A stretch of 64,000 nt of DNA. Origin: Chitinophagales bacterium (GTDB lineage Bacteria; Bacteroidota; Bacteroidia; Chitinophagales; UBA10324). Below the pieces are notes generated by a model, which was not told the origin of the DNA, did not search any database, and saw nothing but the letters and a program-made list of their open reading frames with translations. The translations under genes and the position numbers were made by a program. Below, piece by piece: positions 18,328 to 26,423 of the stretch (the stretch's first letter is position 1; each line of letters opens with the position of its first letter). The stretch covers positions 688,732 to 752,731 of the forward strand of contig JAIBAY010000001.1 of NCBI GenBank assembly GCA_019694975.1, read 5' to 3'.

Positions 18328-19455
18328 TTATTTCTTCTTAATAGAATCCCATTGCTGACTTGTCATGACACACCTGAATCCGCAATGTTCCAGTCCTGTA
18401 TCCTGGCTGGTTTTCATACGTGCGGTAATCCGGTAACTGGAGCAATAGCTGTCATTACATAAAAAAGATCCGCCACGGTTAACACGTTTTGGTATGGTAG
18501 GTTCTTCAGGATCAAAACTATCGGCAGGACCAGCCGGATTAACAACCATCTTTTGGGCTGCACAGTCCTTATAATAGTCGAATCGGTACCAATCGCTGCA
18601 CCATTCCCAAACATTGCCAGCCATATCATACAGTCCGTAACCGTTTGGCGGAAAAGACTTCACTGGCGCCTGCAATTCATAGCCATCTTCCCTGGTATTC
18701 TTATCAGGAAAATGTCCGTTCCAGGTATTAGCATGCCTGGCGTATTCCTTATCATTACCCCACGGATATTTATTGCCGTTTAAGCCGCCCCTTGCCGCAT
18801 ATTCCCATTCAGCTTCCGTTGGCAGCCTCTTCCCGGCCCATTTACAGTAGGCAACCGCATCATCCCAGGAAACCTGTACGACAGGGTAGTCATCCTTACC
18901 GGCAATGGTACTACCCGGCCCAAGCGGCTGTTTCCAGTTGGCACCATGCACCCATGACCACCATTGACCAATATTATCCAATGCAACAGGATAATCAGGC
19001 GGATCGAATACCAATGAGCCCGGCACAAAGATTGAATCCGGTGGCTTCGGTGTTCCCGGGGGCAGCTGCTTTTTTATCTCTTCCCAGTCGGGTTTTATTT
19101 CCGCAGTGGTAACATAACCGGTAGCCTTCACAAATGCAGCAAATTGCGCATTCGTGACTTCCGTTATATCCATCCAGAATCCATCCACATGTACCTGATG
19201 TGTCGGTGATTCATCCGGTCTTGCTTCCGCGTCGGAATCTATTCCCATCGTAAAATTCCCGCCCTCAATCCATACCATTCCCGGAGGTCCGCCTGCCGGT
19301 AATAACCTGCCGTCATCCGCGTCAGTTATTGCAGGTTCTGCGGCAACAGCGGACATAGCTTCCAGATTGTCTGCGTTTAAGGTTCCCACAACCAGGCAGG
19401 AAAGAAAAAAGGGTAATACGACCGCGGAGCGGAATGGATTTATACCGGAATTCAT
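18328..19455 (-). CDS. Exported formylglycine-generating-enzyme-like (SUMF1 domain) protein with both catalytic cysteines
   Basis: A 375-residue protein with a signal peptide (about 1-28) and one FGE-sulfatase/SUMF1 domain from GNFTMGIDSDAE (about 66) to the end. FGE oxidises a sulfatase cysteine to formylglycine using a copper-bound Cys pair. Here the pair is conserved: GGSFLCNDSYC places Cys333 and Cys338 five apart, as in human FGE, followed by the HCGFRCV ending. Many SUMF1-domain proteins, such as the gliding proteins GldJ/GldK, lack this pair, so this one is closer to a true FGE. No sulfatase gene is in the window. The -7 element TAcaTTTG lies 18 bases before the ATG. Confidence 0.85.
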   Translation of the reverse strand: MNSGINPFRSAVVLPFFLSCLVVGTLNADNLEAMSAVAAEPAITDADDGRLLPAGGPPGMVWIEGGNFTMGIDSDAEARPDESPTHQVHVDGFWMDITEVTNAQFAAFVKATGYVTTAEIKPDWEEIKKQLPPGTPKPPDSIFVPGSLVFDPPDYPVALDNIGQWWSWVHGANWKQPLGPGSTIAGKDDYPVVQVSWDDAVAYCKWAGKRLPTEAEWEYAARGGLNGNKYPWGNDKEYARHANTWNGHFPDKNTREDGYELQAPVKSFPPNGYGLYDMAGNVWEWCSDWYRFDYYKDCAAQKMVVNPAGPADSFDPEEPTIPKRVNRGGSFLCNDSYCSSYRITARMKTSQDTGLEHCGFRCVMTSQQWDSIKKK

Positions 19456-19472
19456 TTTTTTTCAGGAAAGGC

Positions 19473-19480
19473 CAAATGTA
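19473..19480 (-). promoter_or_regulatory. -7 promoter element (TAcaTTTG) for the FGE-like gene
   Basis: An exact TAnnTTTG match on the minus strand, 18 bases upstream of the ATG at 19455. It forms half of a divergent promoter region with the element at 19632-19639. Confidence 0.6.
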
Positions 19481-19631
19481 CGAGGATTAAAGGAAAAGGA
19501 CAGCCCTGCCGGTAAATCATGCAATTAGCAATCACACATTCGCAACGGAAAAATTCACATCCAATCAATCCTTCTGCCGTTCTGCAGGACAGTTTATCCT
19601 TCCCACCCTTCCTTCTTCAACAATCATTTTC

Positions 19632-19639
19632 TACCTTTG
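19632..19639 (+). promoter_or_regulatory. -7 promoter element (TAccTTTG) for the amidoligase cluster
   Basis: An exact TAnnTTTG match 58 bases before the GTG start at 19698. It is probably the main promoter of the first two or three cluster genes. A -33 TTG is not clear. Confidence 0.6.
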
Positions 19640-19697
19640 CGCCTCGTTTTTACATTCTAATGATTCATTTATTCATTCCACTTTAAATTACTGCACT

Positions 19698-20408
19698 GTG
19701 AACGAACAACATATCAAATGGCACTCTCCGATTTTAAACCGTGAAACCGAGATGCTGGTATATGGTGAAAGCGGTTACCCTATCATTACTTTCCCCACTT
19801 CCATGGGTAGGTACTATCAAAACCGTGATTTCAAACTGATTGAAAGTGTTGAATGGTATGTAAATAACGGCTACGTCAAAATTTACTGCGTCGACAGTAT
19901 TGATGAAGAAAGCTGGTACAACAAAAATGTAAGCCCCGCTATCCGTGCACTCAACCACATTACCTATGACCGCTTCATCAATGAAGAAATCATAACCAGG
20001 GCACAAAATGAAACCGGCCGCCCGAAAGTAGCTGTCGCAGGCTGCAGCTTCGGAGGATACCATGCCACCAATGTCGCATTCCGTTACCCGGAGAAAGTGG
20101 GCTATCTGTTCAGCATGAGTGCGGCATTTGATATTAAGCCGCAGATGGACGGACATTACGACGATAATGTGTATTATAACAATCCGACAGACTACCTGCC
20201 AGGACTGGAAAATCCTGCACTTCATGAAATGGGCATTGTGCTGGGTGCCGGCGAACATGACATCTGCCTTGAAGCCAATAAGCAGCTTTCAGATATTCTT
20301 AACAGGAAAGGTGTATCACACTGGCTGGATATCAGGATGGGTGCAGTACATGACTGGCCCATCTGGCGTGAAATGTTTCCCCATTACCTTTCCCAGATGA
20401 AATTCTAA
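19698..20408 (+). CDS. Alpha/beta-hydrolase fold esterase, first gene of an amidoligase cluster
   Basis: A 236-residue cytosolic protein of the putative-esterase (esterase D-like) group, with no signal peptide. The start is GTG at 19698. The catalytic triad is readable: nucleophile Ser117 in AGCSFGGY, Asp188 in GAGEHDICLEA, and His218 in GAVHDWPIW. Typical substrates are acyl esters or thioesters. Next to two ATP-grasp-type ligases, a GCS2 ligase and an amidotransferase, it could trim or release a peptide-like product, but that role is inference. The next gene starts 64 bases downstream on the same strand. Confidence 0.85.
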   Translation: MNEQHIKWHSPILNRETEMLVYGESGYPIITFPTSMGRYYQNRDFKLIESVEWYVNNGYVKIYCVDSIDEESWYNKNVSPAIRALNHITYDRFINEEIITRAQNETGRPKVAVAGCSFGGYHATNVAFRYPEKVGYLFSMSAAFDIKPQMDGHYDDNVYYNNPTDYLPGLENPALHEMGIVLGAGEHDICLEANKQLSDILNRKGVSHWLDIRMGAVHDWPIWREMFPHYLSQMKF

Positions 20409-20472
20409 GGCGGTAAACAGCGCACTCTGCAGCAATAGCACTTTTATTTCTTTACTCAATTCAAATCTTCTC

Positions 20473-21435
20473 ATGAAAAAAATCGGAATTCTTTTCGGCA
20501 TGGAACGTACGTTCCCAACAGCATTCATTGACCGTGTCAATTCAAAAAATGTGGAAGGCATTACCGCGGAAGCCGTCCGGATTGATAAAGTAGCGCAGGC
20601 CTATGCATCCGGCTACGATGTCATTATTGACCGTATCTCGCAGGATGTGCCTTTCTACCGCACCTTTCTTAAGAATGCTGCTTTATGCGGAACAGCCGTA
20701 TTGAACAACCCTTTCTGGTGGAGTGCCGATGATAAGTTCTTCAACAACTGCCTTGCCATCAAGATCGGTGTTCCTGTTCCGAAAACAGTGATCATTCCAT
20801 CACATGAACATCCAACGGATACTACCGGCGATTCCTTTTCAAATCTTGTAACACCACTGGACTGGGAAGGCATGCTGGGATACATTGGTTTTCCGGCGTA
20901 CATGAAACCATATGCCGGAGGCGGTTGGAAAAACGTATATAAGATCACGGATTCCGCCGATCTTTTTGCCAAGCATGCGGAGACAGGCCAGCTGGTGATG
21001 CTGCTGCAGGAAGAGATTCAGTTTGATGCTTACTTCCGTTGTTACTGCCTGGGTGGTAAATATGTGAAGATCATGCATTATGAACCACGCAATCCGCATC
21101 ACCTGCGTTATGTTGCCAATCACAATGTATCGGATGAGTTGATGCAGACGATTCATAATTATGTACTGAAACTGAATCATGCACTCGGATATGATTTCAA
21201 TACCGTTGAATTTGCCGTACGTGACGGCGTGCCGTATGCTATAGACTTCTGCAATCCTTCTCCGGATGCCGACCGGCATTCTGTAGGGGAAGAGAATTTT
21301 GAATGGGTGGTGGAAAACGCGGCGAATATGGCTATTGAAAAAGCACTCGCACACCGTGATGGTGCTGACAACCTTACCTGGGGCACCTACATCAAAAATG
21401 CGGCCCAGGGGCTGAGCATCGGTAAAGATTTCTGA
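20473..21435 (+). CDS. ATP-grasp domain ligase
   Basis: A 320-residue cytosolic ATP-grasp protein. ATP-grasp enzymes join a carboxylate (through an acyl-phosphate) to an amine or thiol. Visible hallmarks are the ATP-binding lysine in GFPAYMKPYAGGGWKNV (Lys145), the adenine-side LLQEEIQFDAYFRCY segment (177-191), and the metal-binding end NTVEFAVRDGVPYAIDFCNP, with Asp258 and Asn261. An N-terminal pre-ATP-grasp domain occupies about residues 1-100. The substrate is unknown; it is not an obvious glutathione synthetase, D-Ala ligase or RimK. It is the second gene of the cluster, and a structured intergenic element follows. Confidence 0.82.
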   Translation: MKKIGILFGMERTFPTAFIDRVNSKNVEGITAEAVRIDKVAQAYASGYDVIIDRISQDVPFYRTFLKNAALCGTAVLNNPFWWSADDKFFNNCLAIKIGVPVPKTVIIPSHEHPTDTTGDSFSNLVTPLDWEGMLGYIGFPAYMKPYAGGGWKNVYKITDSADLFAKHAETGQLVMLLQEEIQFDAYFRCYCLGGKYVKIMHYEPRNPHHLRYVANHNVSDELMQTIHNYVLKLNHALGYDFNTVEFAVRDGVPYAIDFCNPSPDADRHSVGEENFEWVVENAANMAIEKALAHRDGADNLTWGTYIKNAAQGLSIGKDF

Positions 21436-21448
21436 TAACTCCGGCAAT

Positions 21449-21520
21449 ACACGAATCACAGATAGCCTGCAGTACTTCGCCTCCGGCAACTGCAATGAAC
21501 ATCTTGTGATTCGTGTTATT
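21449..21520 (+). terminator. Two-tier inverted repeat between the ATP-grasp and GCS2 genes
   Basis: Outer perfect 12-base arms ACACGAATCACA (21449-21460) and TGTGATTCGTGT (21505-21516) flank an inner TGCAGT/ACTGCA hairpin (21468-21473, 21489-21494). ATTTTA follows. The sequence CTCCGGCAA occurs twice, just before and inside the structure. It may be a terminator or partial attenuator that sets expression of the downstream ligase. Confidence 0.5.
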
Positions 21521-21649
21521 TTATAAGGCTGCAAAGCTGCACTACCGCAGCGAATACACCTGCCTTGCAGCAAAAAGCAACAGACATCTTGCCCGATTCA
21601 GCTTTTGTTGTTTATTTTACCAGCCATCGCATAACCTATCTTCTGCACC

Positions 21650-22756
21650 ATGGTCAATAAGCTGTTTACATTAGGCATTGAGGAGGAATTCATGATTATT
21701 GATCCTGAGACAAGGGAACTTGTTTCGCACCTGCACCAGGTAGTGGAAGGCGGAATGACCCTGCTTAATGAACAGGTGAAAGCCGAAATGCACAAGGCCG
21801 TGGTGGAAGTGGGCACCAACATTTGCCATGATGTTAAAGAAGCGCGCAAAGAAGTGAAGCACCTGCGCAGCATCATTTCCGATATCGCCAAGAAGCAAGA
21901 CTGCCTGATTGGCGCCGCCGGTGCACATCCCTTTTCCCGCTGGCAGGATGCGATGATTACTGACCATCCGCGATACAAAGAGATCGTGAACGAAATGCAG
22001 GATGCCGCCCGCTCTAATCTGATCTTCGGCCTGCATGTGCATGTCGGCATCGACACACGGCAGACTGGTGTGCAGATCATGAATGCTGTCCGATATTTTC
22101 TGCCGCACATTTTTGCACTATCCACCAATTCGCCCTTTTGGCTGGGAAGAAATACAGGATACAAATCCTACCGGACCAAGGTATTTGACAAATTTCCCCG
22201 TACCGGCATCCCTGAGAATTTTACGAGCGCCGCTGAATTCGATGAATACATCGCACTGCTGGTGAAAACCGGTTGCATTGACAACGGCAAAAAAATCTGG
22301 TGGGATCTTCGCCTCCATCCTGTCTTCAGCACGCTTGAATTCAGGATTTGTGATGTGCCCATGCGGTTGGATGAAACTATTGCACTGGCCGCTATTATGC
22401 AGGCGGTGGTGGCAAAGCAACATAAACTGATGCAGCAAAATCTCACCTTCCGGACTTATAAACGGGCGCTGATCAATGAAAATAAATGGCGCGCTGCGCG
22501 ATATGGCGTTGATGGTAAACTCATTGATTTTGGCATCGAACAGGAAGTGCCCTTTCAAAGCCTGCTTGATGAACTGATCAGCTTTGTTGATGATGTGGTG
22601 GATGACCTGAACTGCAGGGAAGAAGTGAATTACCTGCAGGAAATTGTGAAGATGGGCAGTGGCGCCGACAGGCAGCTCAAAGTGTATGAACAAACCAATG
22701 ACCTGCGAAAGGTGGTGGACTTCATTGTAGCCGAAACAAACATCGGCCTGGACTGA
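21650..22756 (+). CDS. Carboxylate-amine ligase, YbdK/GCS2 family
   Basis: A 368-residue member of the GCS2 (glutamate-cysteine ligase type 2) fold family, the size of E. coli YbdK. The family opening LFTLGIEEEFMIID holds the metal-binding glutamates, and LIFGLHVHVGID (about 124-135) is the HxHxG-type signature. Members form a gamma-glutamyl or similar amide bond with ATP; YbdK itself is only weakly active as a Glu-Cys ligase, and the natural substrate of this branch is unknown. Third in the cluster, 214 bases after the ATP-grasp gene. The pairing with ATP-grasp ligases argues for stepwise assembly of a small peptide-like metabolite. Confidence 0.88.
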   Translation: MVNKLFTLGIEEEFMIIDPETRELVSHLHQVVEGGMTLLNEQVKAEMHKAVVEVGTNICHDVKEARKEVKHLRSIISDIAKKQDCLIGAAGAHPFSRWQDAMITDHPRYKEIVNEMQDAARSNLIFGLHVHVGIDTRQTGVQIMNAVRYFLPHIFALSTNSPFWLGRNTGYKSYRTKVFDKFPRTGIPENFTSAAEFDEYIALLVKTGCIDNGKKIWWDLRLHPVFSTLEFRICDVPMRLDETIALAAIMQAVVAKQHKLMQQNLTFRTYKRALINENKWRAARYGVDGKLIDFGIEQEVPFQSLLDELISFVDDVVDDLNCREEVNYLQEIVKMGSGADRQLKVYEQTNDLRKVVDFIVAETNIGLD

Positions 22757-23130
22757 AACTTCACAGCGGCTGCTTACGATTGTTATTTTGAAAGACAACC
22801 TTCCCTCAATCATCCTGCATCATTGTTCCCGATTCAACTATGAACATAAATATAACCGGAGTAGTAAACTGAACTGATGATTCCGTTATCAGCAAGGATT
22901 ATCGTCTTCAGGTAACAACTTCCAGAAGACTGACAGGAGATCCATAAATTTCTTTCCTGATAGTTTTATTATACGCTGGCGGCAGAAGATATGGTTTCCA
23001 TTTATATCTGATAGCTGTGGAAAATTAATTCTCTGTTAGTTTTATATTTGAACCTTATTAACAGATTTTTGATTTAGCAGTTGGCATCAGCAAGCTGCCA
23101 ATACCATCCGTAAGAAGTTTAGCCACCAAT
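22757..23130. other. 374-base gap inside the amidoligase cluster
   Basis: No open frame worth calling. It contains a -7 element at 23043-23050 and a small TTGGCA/TGCCAA hairpin at 23084-23104 in the presumed leader. The internal promoter implies that the last two cluster genes can be expressed apart from the first three. Confidence 0.45.
23043..23050 (+). promoter_or_regulatory. -7 promoter element (TAtaTTTG) for the amidotransferase gene
   Basis: An exact TAnnTTTG match in an AT-rich stretch, 80 bases before the ATG at 23131. Confidence 0.45.
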
Positions 23131-24009
23131 ATGGAGAAACCGAATATCAAAGTAGCCGTTCTCGACCTTTACAACCGCGAGAAGAATGAAGGCATGCGCG
23201 GCATTCGGTCACTGCTTTACCTCGAACGTCAGAAAACTGATGCCCGTGTCCGTTGGGATGTATATGATGTGCGTAATGCCGAAGAGTTACCGGATGAAAG
23301 CTACGATGTGTATATTTCTTCCGGCGGGCCGGGCAGTCCGCTGGCAAGCGGCGAACACTGGGAAAAGAAATACTTCAGGCTCATTGACAACTTATGGGAG
23401 TACAATCTGAAGCACAACGATCAGAAGAAGCATGTCTTTTTTATTTGTCATTCTTTCCAGCTGATATGCAGGCACTGGAAAGTAGGTGAAGTCACGAAAC
23501 GCAAATCCACTTCATTCGGCGTATTCCCGATTCATGAAACCAGCCGTGCCAGTAAGGAGCCGCTCTTTGAACAACTGCCGGAACCATTCTTTGCCGTTGA
23601 CTCCCGCGACTACCAGGTGATTCAACCGAATCATACGCTGATGGAACGGGAAGGATTTCAGTTACTCGCGCTGGAAAAACCAAGGCCACATGTCAATCTT
23701 GAACGCGCGATGATGGCTGTCCGCTTCTCCGATGAATTTATCGGCACACAGTTTCACCCCGAAGCAGATCCGCAAGGTATGTTACGCTACTTTGCCCGGC
23801 CCGATAAAAAGGAGCATATCATCAAACATCATGGCAGTGAAAAATATTACCAGATGGTTGACTTCCTGGACGATCCCCAAAAAATTGTATTGACACAAAA
23901 AGTTATTCTCCCTACTTTCCTTGCAAACTCTTTCAGGCAGGTGATAGATGCTGCCGACATGGTGCCTGAGCCCGGATTGAACCATGCATTTGAGCGTTTC
24001 TCCGGATAA
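23131..24009 (+). CDS. Class I glutamine amidotransferase-like protein
   Basis: A 292-residue protein with a class I GATase domain (residues about 5-225). The triad is present: Cys106 in VFFICHSFQ, at the place of the usual GxCxGxQ elbow, and His209 and Glu211 in GTQFHPEAD. An oxyanion-type SSGGPGSP segment sits at 63-70. These domains hydrolyse glutamine and feed ammonia to a partner synthetase, or act as gamma-glutamyl hydrolases. The elbow lacks the usual glycines, which could mean a changed substrate. About 70 C-terminal residues extend past the domain. In this cluster it may supply ammonia for amide formation or cleave a gamma-glutamyl intermediate; both are inference. Confidence 0.82.
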   Translation: MEKPNIKVAVLDLYNREKNEGMRGIRSLLYLERQKTDARVRWDVYDVRNAEELPDESYDVYISSGGPGSPLASGEHWEKKYFRLIDNLWEYNLKHNDQKKHVFFICHSFQLICRHWKVGEVTKRKSTSFGVFPIHETSRASKEPLFEQLPEPFFAVDSRDYQVIQPNHTLMEREGFQLLALEKPRPHVNLERAMMAVRFSDEFIGTQFHPEADPQGMLRYFARPDKKEHIIKHHGSEKYYQMVDFLDDPQKIVLTQKVILPTFLANSFRQVIDAADMVPEPGLNHAFERFSG

Positions 24010-24206
24010 GACCTCAACACTTATGTTTTCTTCCTGCGGGAATTTTCAAAAAAAATCCATGCGGCCTGCCATTTAATCATGTGCAGCGATTGCTCCTTCC
24101 GCTATTTTGAAATTAGAAATATTGTTCTCACCACGCAATCATCAGCGCGGCTGAACGGAGCCGTTTCCCTTTAACTTTCTTTATTACCGCCTCTCTGGTA
24201 TTTAAT

Positions 24207-24214
24207 TATTTTTG
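24207..24214 (+). promoter_or_regulatory. -7 promoter element (TAttTTTG)
   Basis: An exact TAnnTTTG match 23 bases before the ATG at 24238. It suggests a dedicated promoter for the last gene of the amidoligase cluster. Confidence 0.5.
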
Positions 24215-24237
24215 ATGCTGCTCAAAACGCAACAGTC

Positions 24238-25428
24238 ATGGTTCCTTACTATCGCGAAAAATATAATGCACAGTTTACCGCCGAAAAATATAAACGCTTC
24301 CTTGCAAACCTCAATGAAGAAGCCGGCTATCACATTGAATTCAGGATTGCCGAATCGCCGATTTTTGTTCCCCGCAGCTTCGAAGATCAGCTGATTGCCG
24401 GCGGCGATGAGATCCTCCGCACCGTGACGTCACCGGAATATTACCGTATCTCCGACCGCGCCATTCCGCCACAGCTGCGGGTTCCCAATGAAGAATCAAG
24501 GCCACAGACAATTGCCATCGATTTTGCCATCTGCCGTAATGAAGCAGGCGATTTGTCGCCACAGCTTATAGAGGCACAGGCCTTCCCTTCACTCTTCGCT
24601 TATCAGCATTGGCTGGCCGGCAAATTCAGAGAGCATTTCTGGGTGCCCGATAATGTGAGCCACCTTTTCAACGGATTGAATGATGAAACTTATGTAAAGC
24701 GCATCAGGCAATGGATTGTGGGGTCCGAAAACCCGGAAAATGTTGTGCTGCTTGAAATTGAACCGGAGAAACAAAAGACGCGTGTTGACTTTGAACTAAC
24801 GAAGAAAATGCTGGGCATTGAATATGTCTGCATCAGTAAAGTGATCCGTGAAGGCCGCAAACTGTTTTATGAGCAGAATGGCAGAAAGATTCCTATTCAC
24901 CGTATCTATAACCGCGTGATCTTCGATGAGTTTGTTAAACGAAAAGATCTCACCTGCCAGTTTCACCTGACGGAAGAGGTTGATGTAAGCTGGACCATTC
25001 ACCCTAACTGGTTTTTCCGCATCAGTAAATTCTCCATGCCATTTATTGACAGCAAGTATGTTCCGAAGACACAGTTTCTCGACCAGGTGACGGTTATTCC
25101 GGAAGACCTGGAAAATTATGTGCTCAAACCCCTCTTCTCATTTTCAGGGCACGGCGTAACTTTTGACGTGCAGCGGGCAGATATCGATGCCATTGCCGAC
25201 CGGCACAACTATATCCTGCAACGCAAGGTCCAATATGCACCGGTGATTGCATCGCCCACCGGCCCGGTTAAAGCAGAAATCAGGTTGTTGTATATCTGGT
25301 TGCCGGATGAACCTAAGCCAATGCTTACCATTAACCTCGTAAGGCTGAGTAAAGGAAAAATGATTGGTGTGGATTATAACAAAGATCTCGACTGGGTTGG
25401 TGGCAGCGTTGGGTTTTATGAATTGTAA
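24238..25428 (+). CDS. ATP-grasp-like protein, last gene of the amidoligase cluster
   Basis: A 396-residue cytosolic protein with no signal peptide. The C-terminal third looks like an ATP-grasp nucleotide site: NYVLKPLFSFSGHGVTFD (the Lys and Gly-rich loop), then YILQRKVQYAPV and AEIRLLYIWLPD. The N-terminal two thirds are unfamiliar; they contain a PQLIEAQAFPS segment that might hold a metal or substrate carboxylate. A divergent or circularly permuted ATP-grasp of the glutathionylspermidine-synthase type is possible, but I cannot settle this by eye. It would be the third bond-forming enzyme of the cluster. The frame is also open a few codons before the ATG at 24238. Confidence 0.65.
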   Translation: MVPYYREKYNAQFTAEKYKRFLANLNEEAGYHIEFRIAESPIFVPRSFEDQLIAGGDEILRTVTSPEYYRISDRAIPPQLRVPNEESRPQTIAIDFAICRNEAGDLSPQLIEAQAFPSLFAYQHWLAGKFREHFWVPDNVSHLFNGLNDETYVKRIRQWIVGSENPENVVLLEIEPEKQKTRVDFELTKKMLGIEYVCISKVIREGRKLFYEQNGRKIPIHRIYNRVIFDEFVKRKDLTCQFHLTEEVDVSWTIHPNWFFRISKFSMPFIDSKYVPKTQFLDQVTVIPEDLENYVLKPLFSFSGHGVTFDVQRADIDAIADRHNYILQRKVQYAPVIASPTGPVKAEIRLLYIWLPDEPKPMLTINLVRLSKGKMIGVDYNKDLDWVGGSVGFYEL

Positions 25429-25508
25429 TCACTTTTGGTAAGGCAATGAAAGGATGCTGTAATATCGCAGCGATCAACAGATATCTGGTTCTTGACCACA
25501 TCATGATT

Positions 25509-25539
25509 GCGTAAGCAAAATCCTGCCTTTTGCATACGC
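25509..25539 (+). terminator. Hairpin downstream of the amidoligase cluster
   Basis: Twelve-base arms 25509-25520 and 25528-25539 with one mismatch and a seven-base loop. There is no strong T-run after it, so termination is uncertain. It marks the likely right end of the cluster. Confidence 0.4.
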
Positions 25540-25588
25540 GGCTGTAAATAAATATTGCCGGTTAAATTCTCATTCACAACTGGCCACT

Positions 25589-25596
25589 TACCTTTG
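25589..25596 (+). promoter_or_regulatory. -7 promoter element (TAccTTTG)
   Basis: An exact TAnnTTTG match 17 bases before the ATG of the redoxin lipoprotein (25614). Confidence 0.6.
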
Positions 25597-25613
25597 AGGG
25601 GAATTGATTTTCC

Positions 25614-26189
25614 ATGAGATGTATTTTATGTTTCAGCCTGCTGGTCATCGTCCTGCAAACCGGTTGTTCAAAAAAGGAATCCGAACCTGATTTTTTTGCA
25701 ACTGACCTCAATACCGTACAGCATGAAAAATTTTCCTTTGCTGAGCTCCGCTCCGCGAAAGCAGTTGTCATCATTTTTCTTCAGCCGGAATGCCCCTTCT
25801 GCAACTCCTATGCAAAAACTTTTCGACGGCTCGACAGCACTTTCCAGGAAGCTGATATCGTGATGTTAGGCGTTGTGTCAGGCAAGAATTATGCAGGCAG
25901 TGAAATCACAGAATACAGTACCAAAAACCGCCTTCACTTTACAATACTGCTCGATCCGGATTTTGTTTTGCAGAAAAAGCTGAATGCCACTATTACGCCG
26001 GAAGTTTTCCTGATAAGCAACAGCGGTCAAACGCTTTACCGTGGCATGATCGACAACTGGGGTTATGAGATTGGCAAAGTGCGGCCCATGGTTACAGCAC
26101 ATTACCTGACGGATGCCGTAAATGCCATGCTGCAAAACAAACCCATCATCATTGATTCAACCAAAGCTATCGGATGTTATATTGAATGA
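25614..26189 (+). CDS. Redoxin/thioredoxin-like lipoprotein
   Basis: A 191-residue lipoprotein: hydrophobic leader and lipobox LQTGC with the lipidated Cys at about residue 18. The mature domain is a TlpA/AhpC-type thioredoxin fold with the redox pair CPFC (in FLQPECPFCNSYAKTF, about 60-63) and the cis-Pro segment TPEVFLI. It should act as a periplasmic thiol oxidoreductase. It has its own promoter. The next gene encodes a cytochrome c and copper-monooxygenase-like protein, and these two domain types are often adjacent or fused in other bacteria, so a joint role in periplasmic redox chemistry is plausible. Confidence 0.85.
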   Translation: MRCILCFSLLVIVLQTGCSKKESEPDFFATDLNTVQHEKFSFAELRSAKAVVIIFLQPECPFCNSYAKTFRRLDSTFQEADIVMLGVVSGKNYAGSEITEYSTKNRLHFTILLDPDFVLQKKLNATITPEVFLISNSGQTLYRGMIDNWGYEIGKVRPMVTAHYLTDAVNAMLQNKPIIIDSTKAIGCYIE

Positions 26190-26423
26190 CGGCTGCATTG
26201 TCCGGCACTATTCCCGGATAAAAAATTTTCCCGCTAATTTCATCCGACGCATGTTTCATGGTTAGCAGAAGCCACCTTAAAATATCCGGAGTTCTCCTGT
26301 CACGACTGATCGGGGTCAGGATCATTTCCATTCATTGACAAATACTGAAATAAATTCGGCATGACCACATTGAATTCCTGTTTTGAGATAGCTTCTGGTA
26401 TATTGGCCGCCGCTTTTGACAAG

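Noticed and set aside
19698-25428. Assignment of the cluster to ergothioneine, glutathione or ovothiol synthesis
   Set aside because: Ergothioneine needs EgtB/EgtD-type enzymes and a class II GATase, and glutathione needs a recognisable GshA-GshB pair. Neither is present, so a named pathway cannot be supported.
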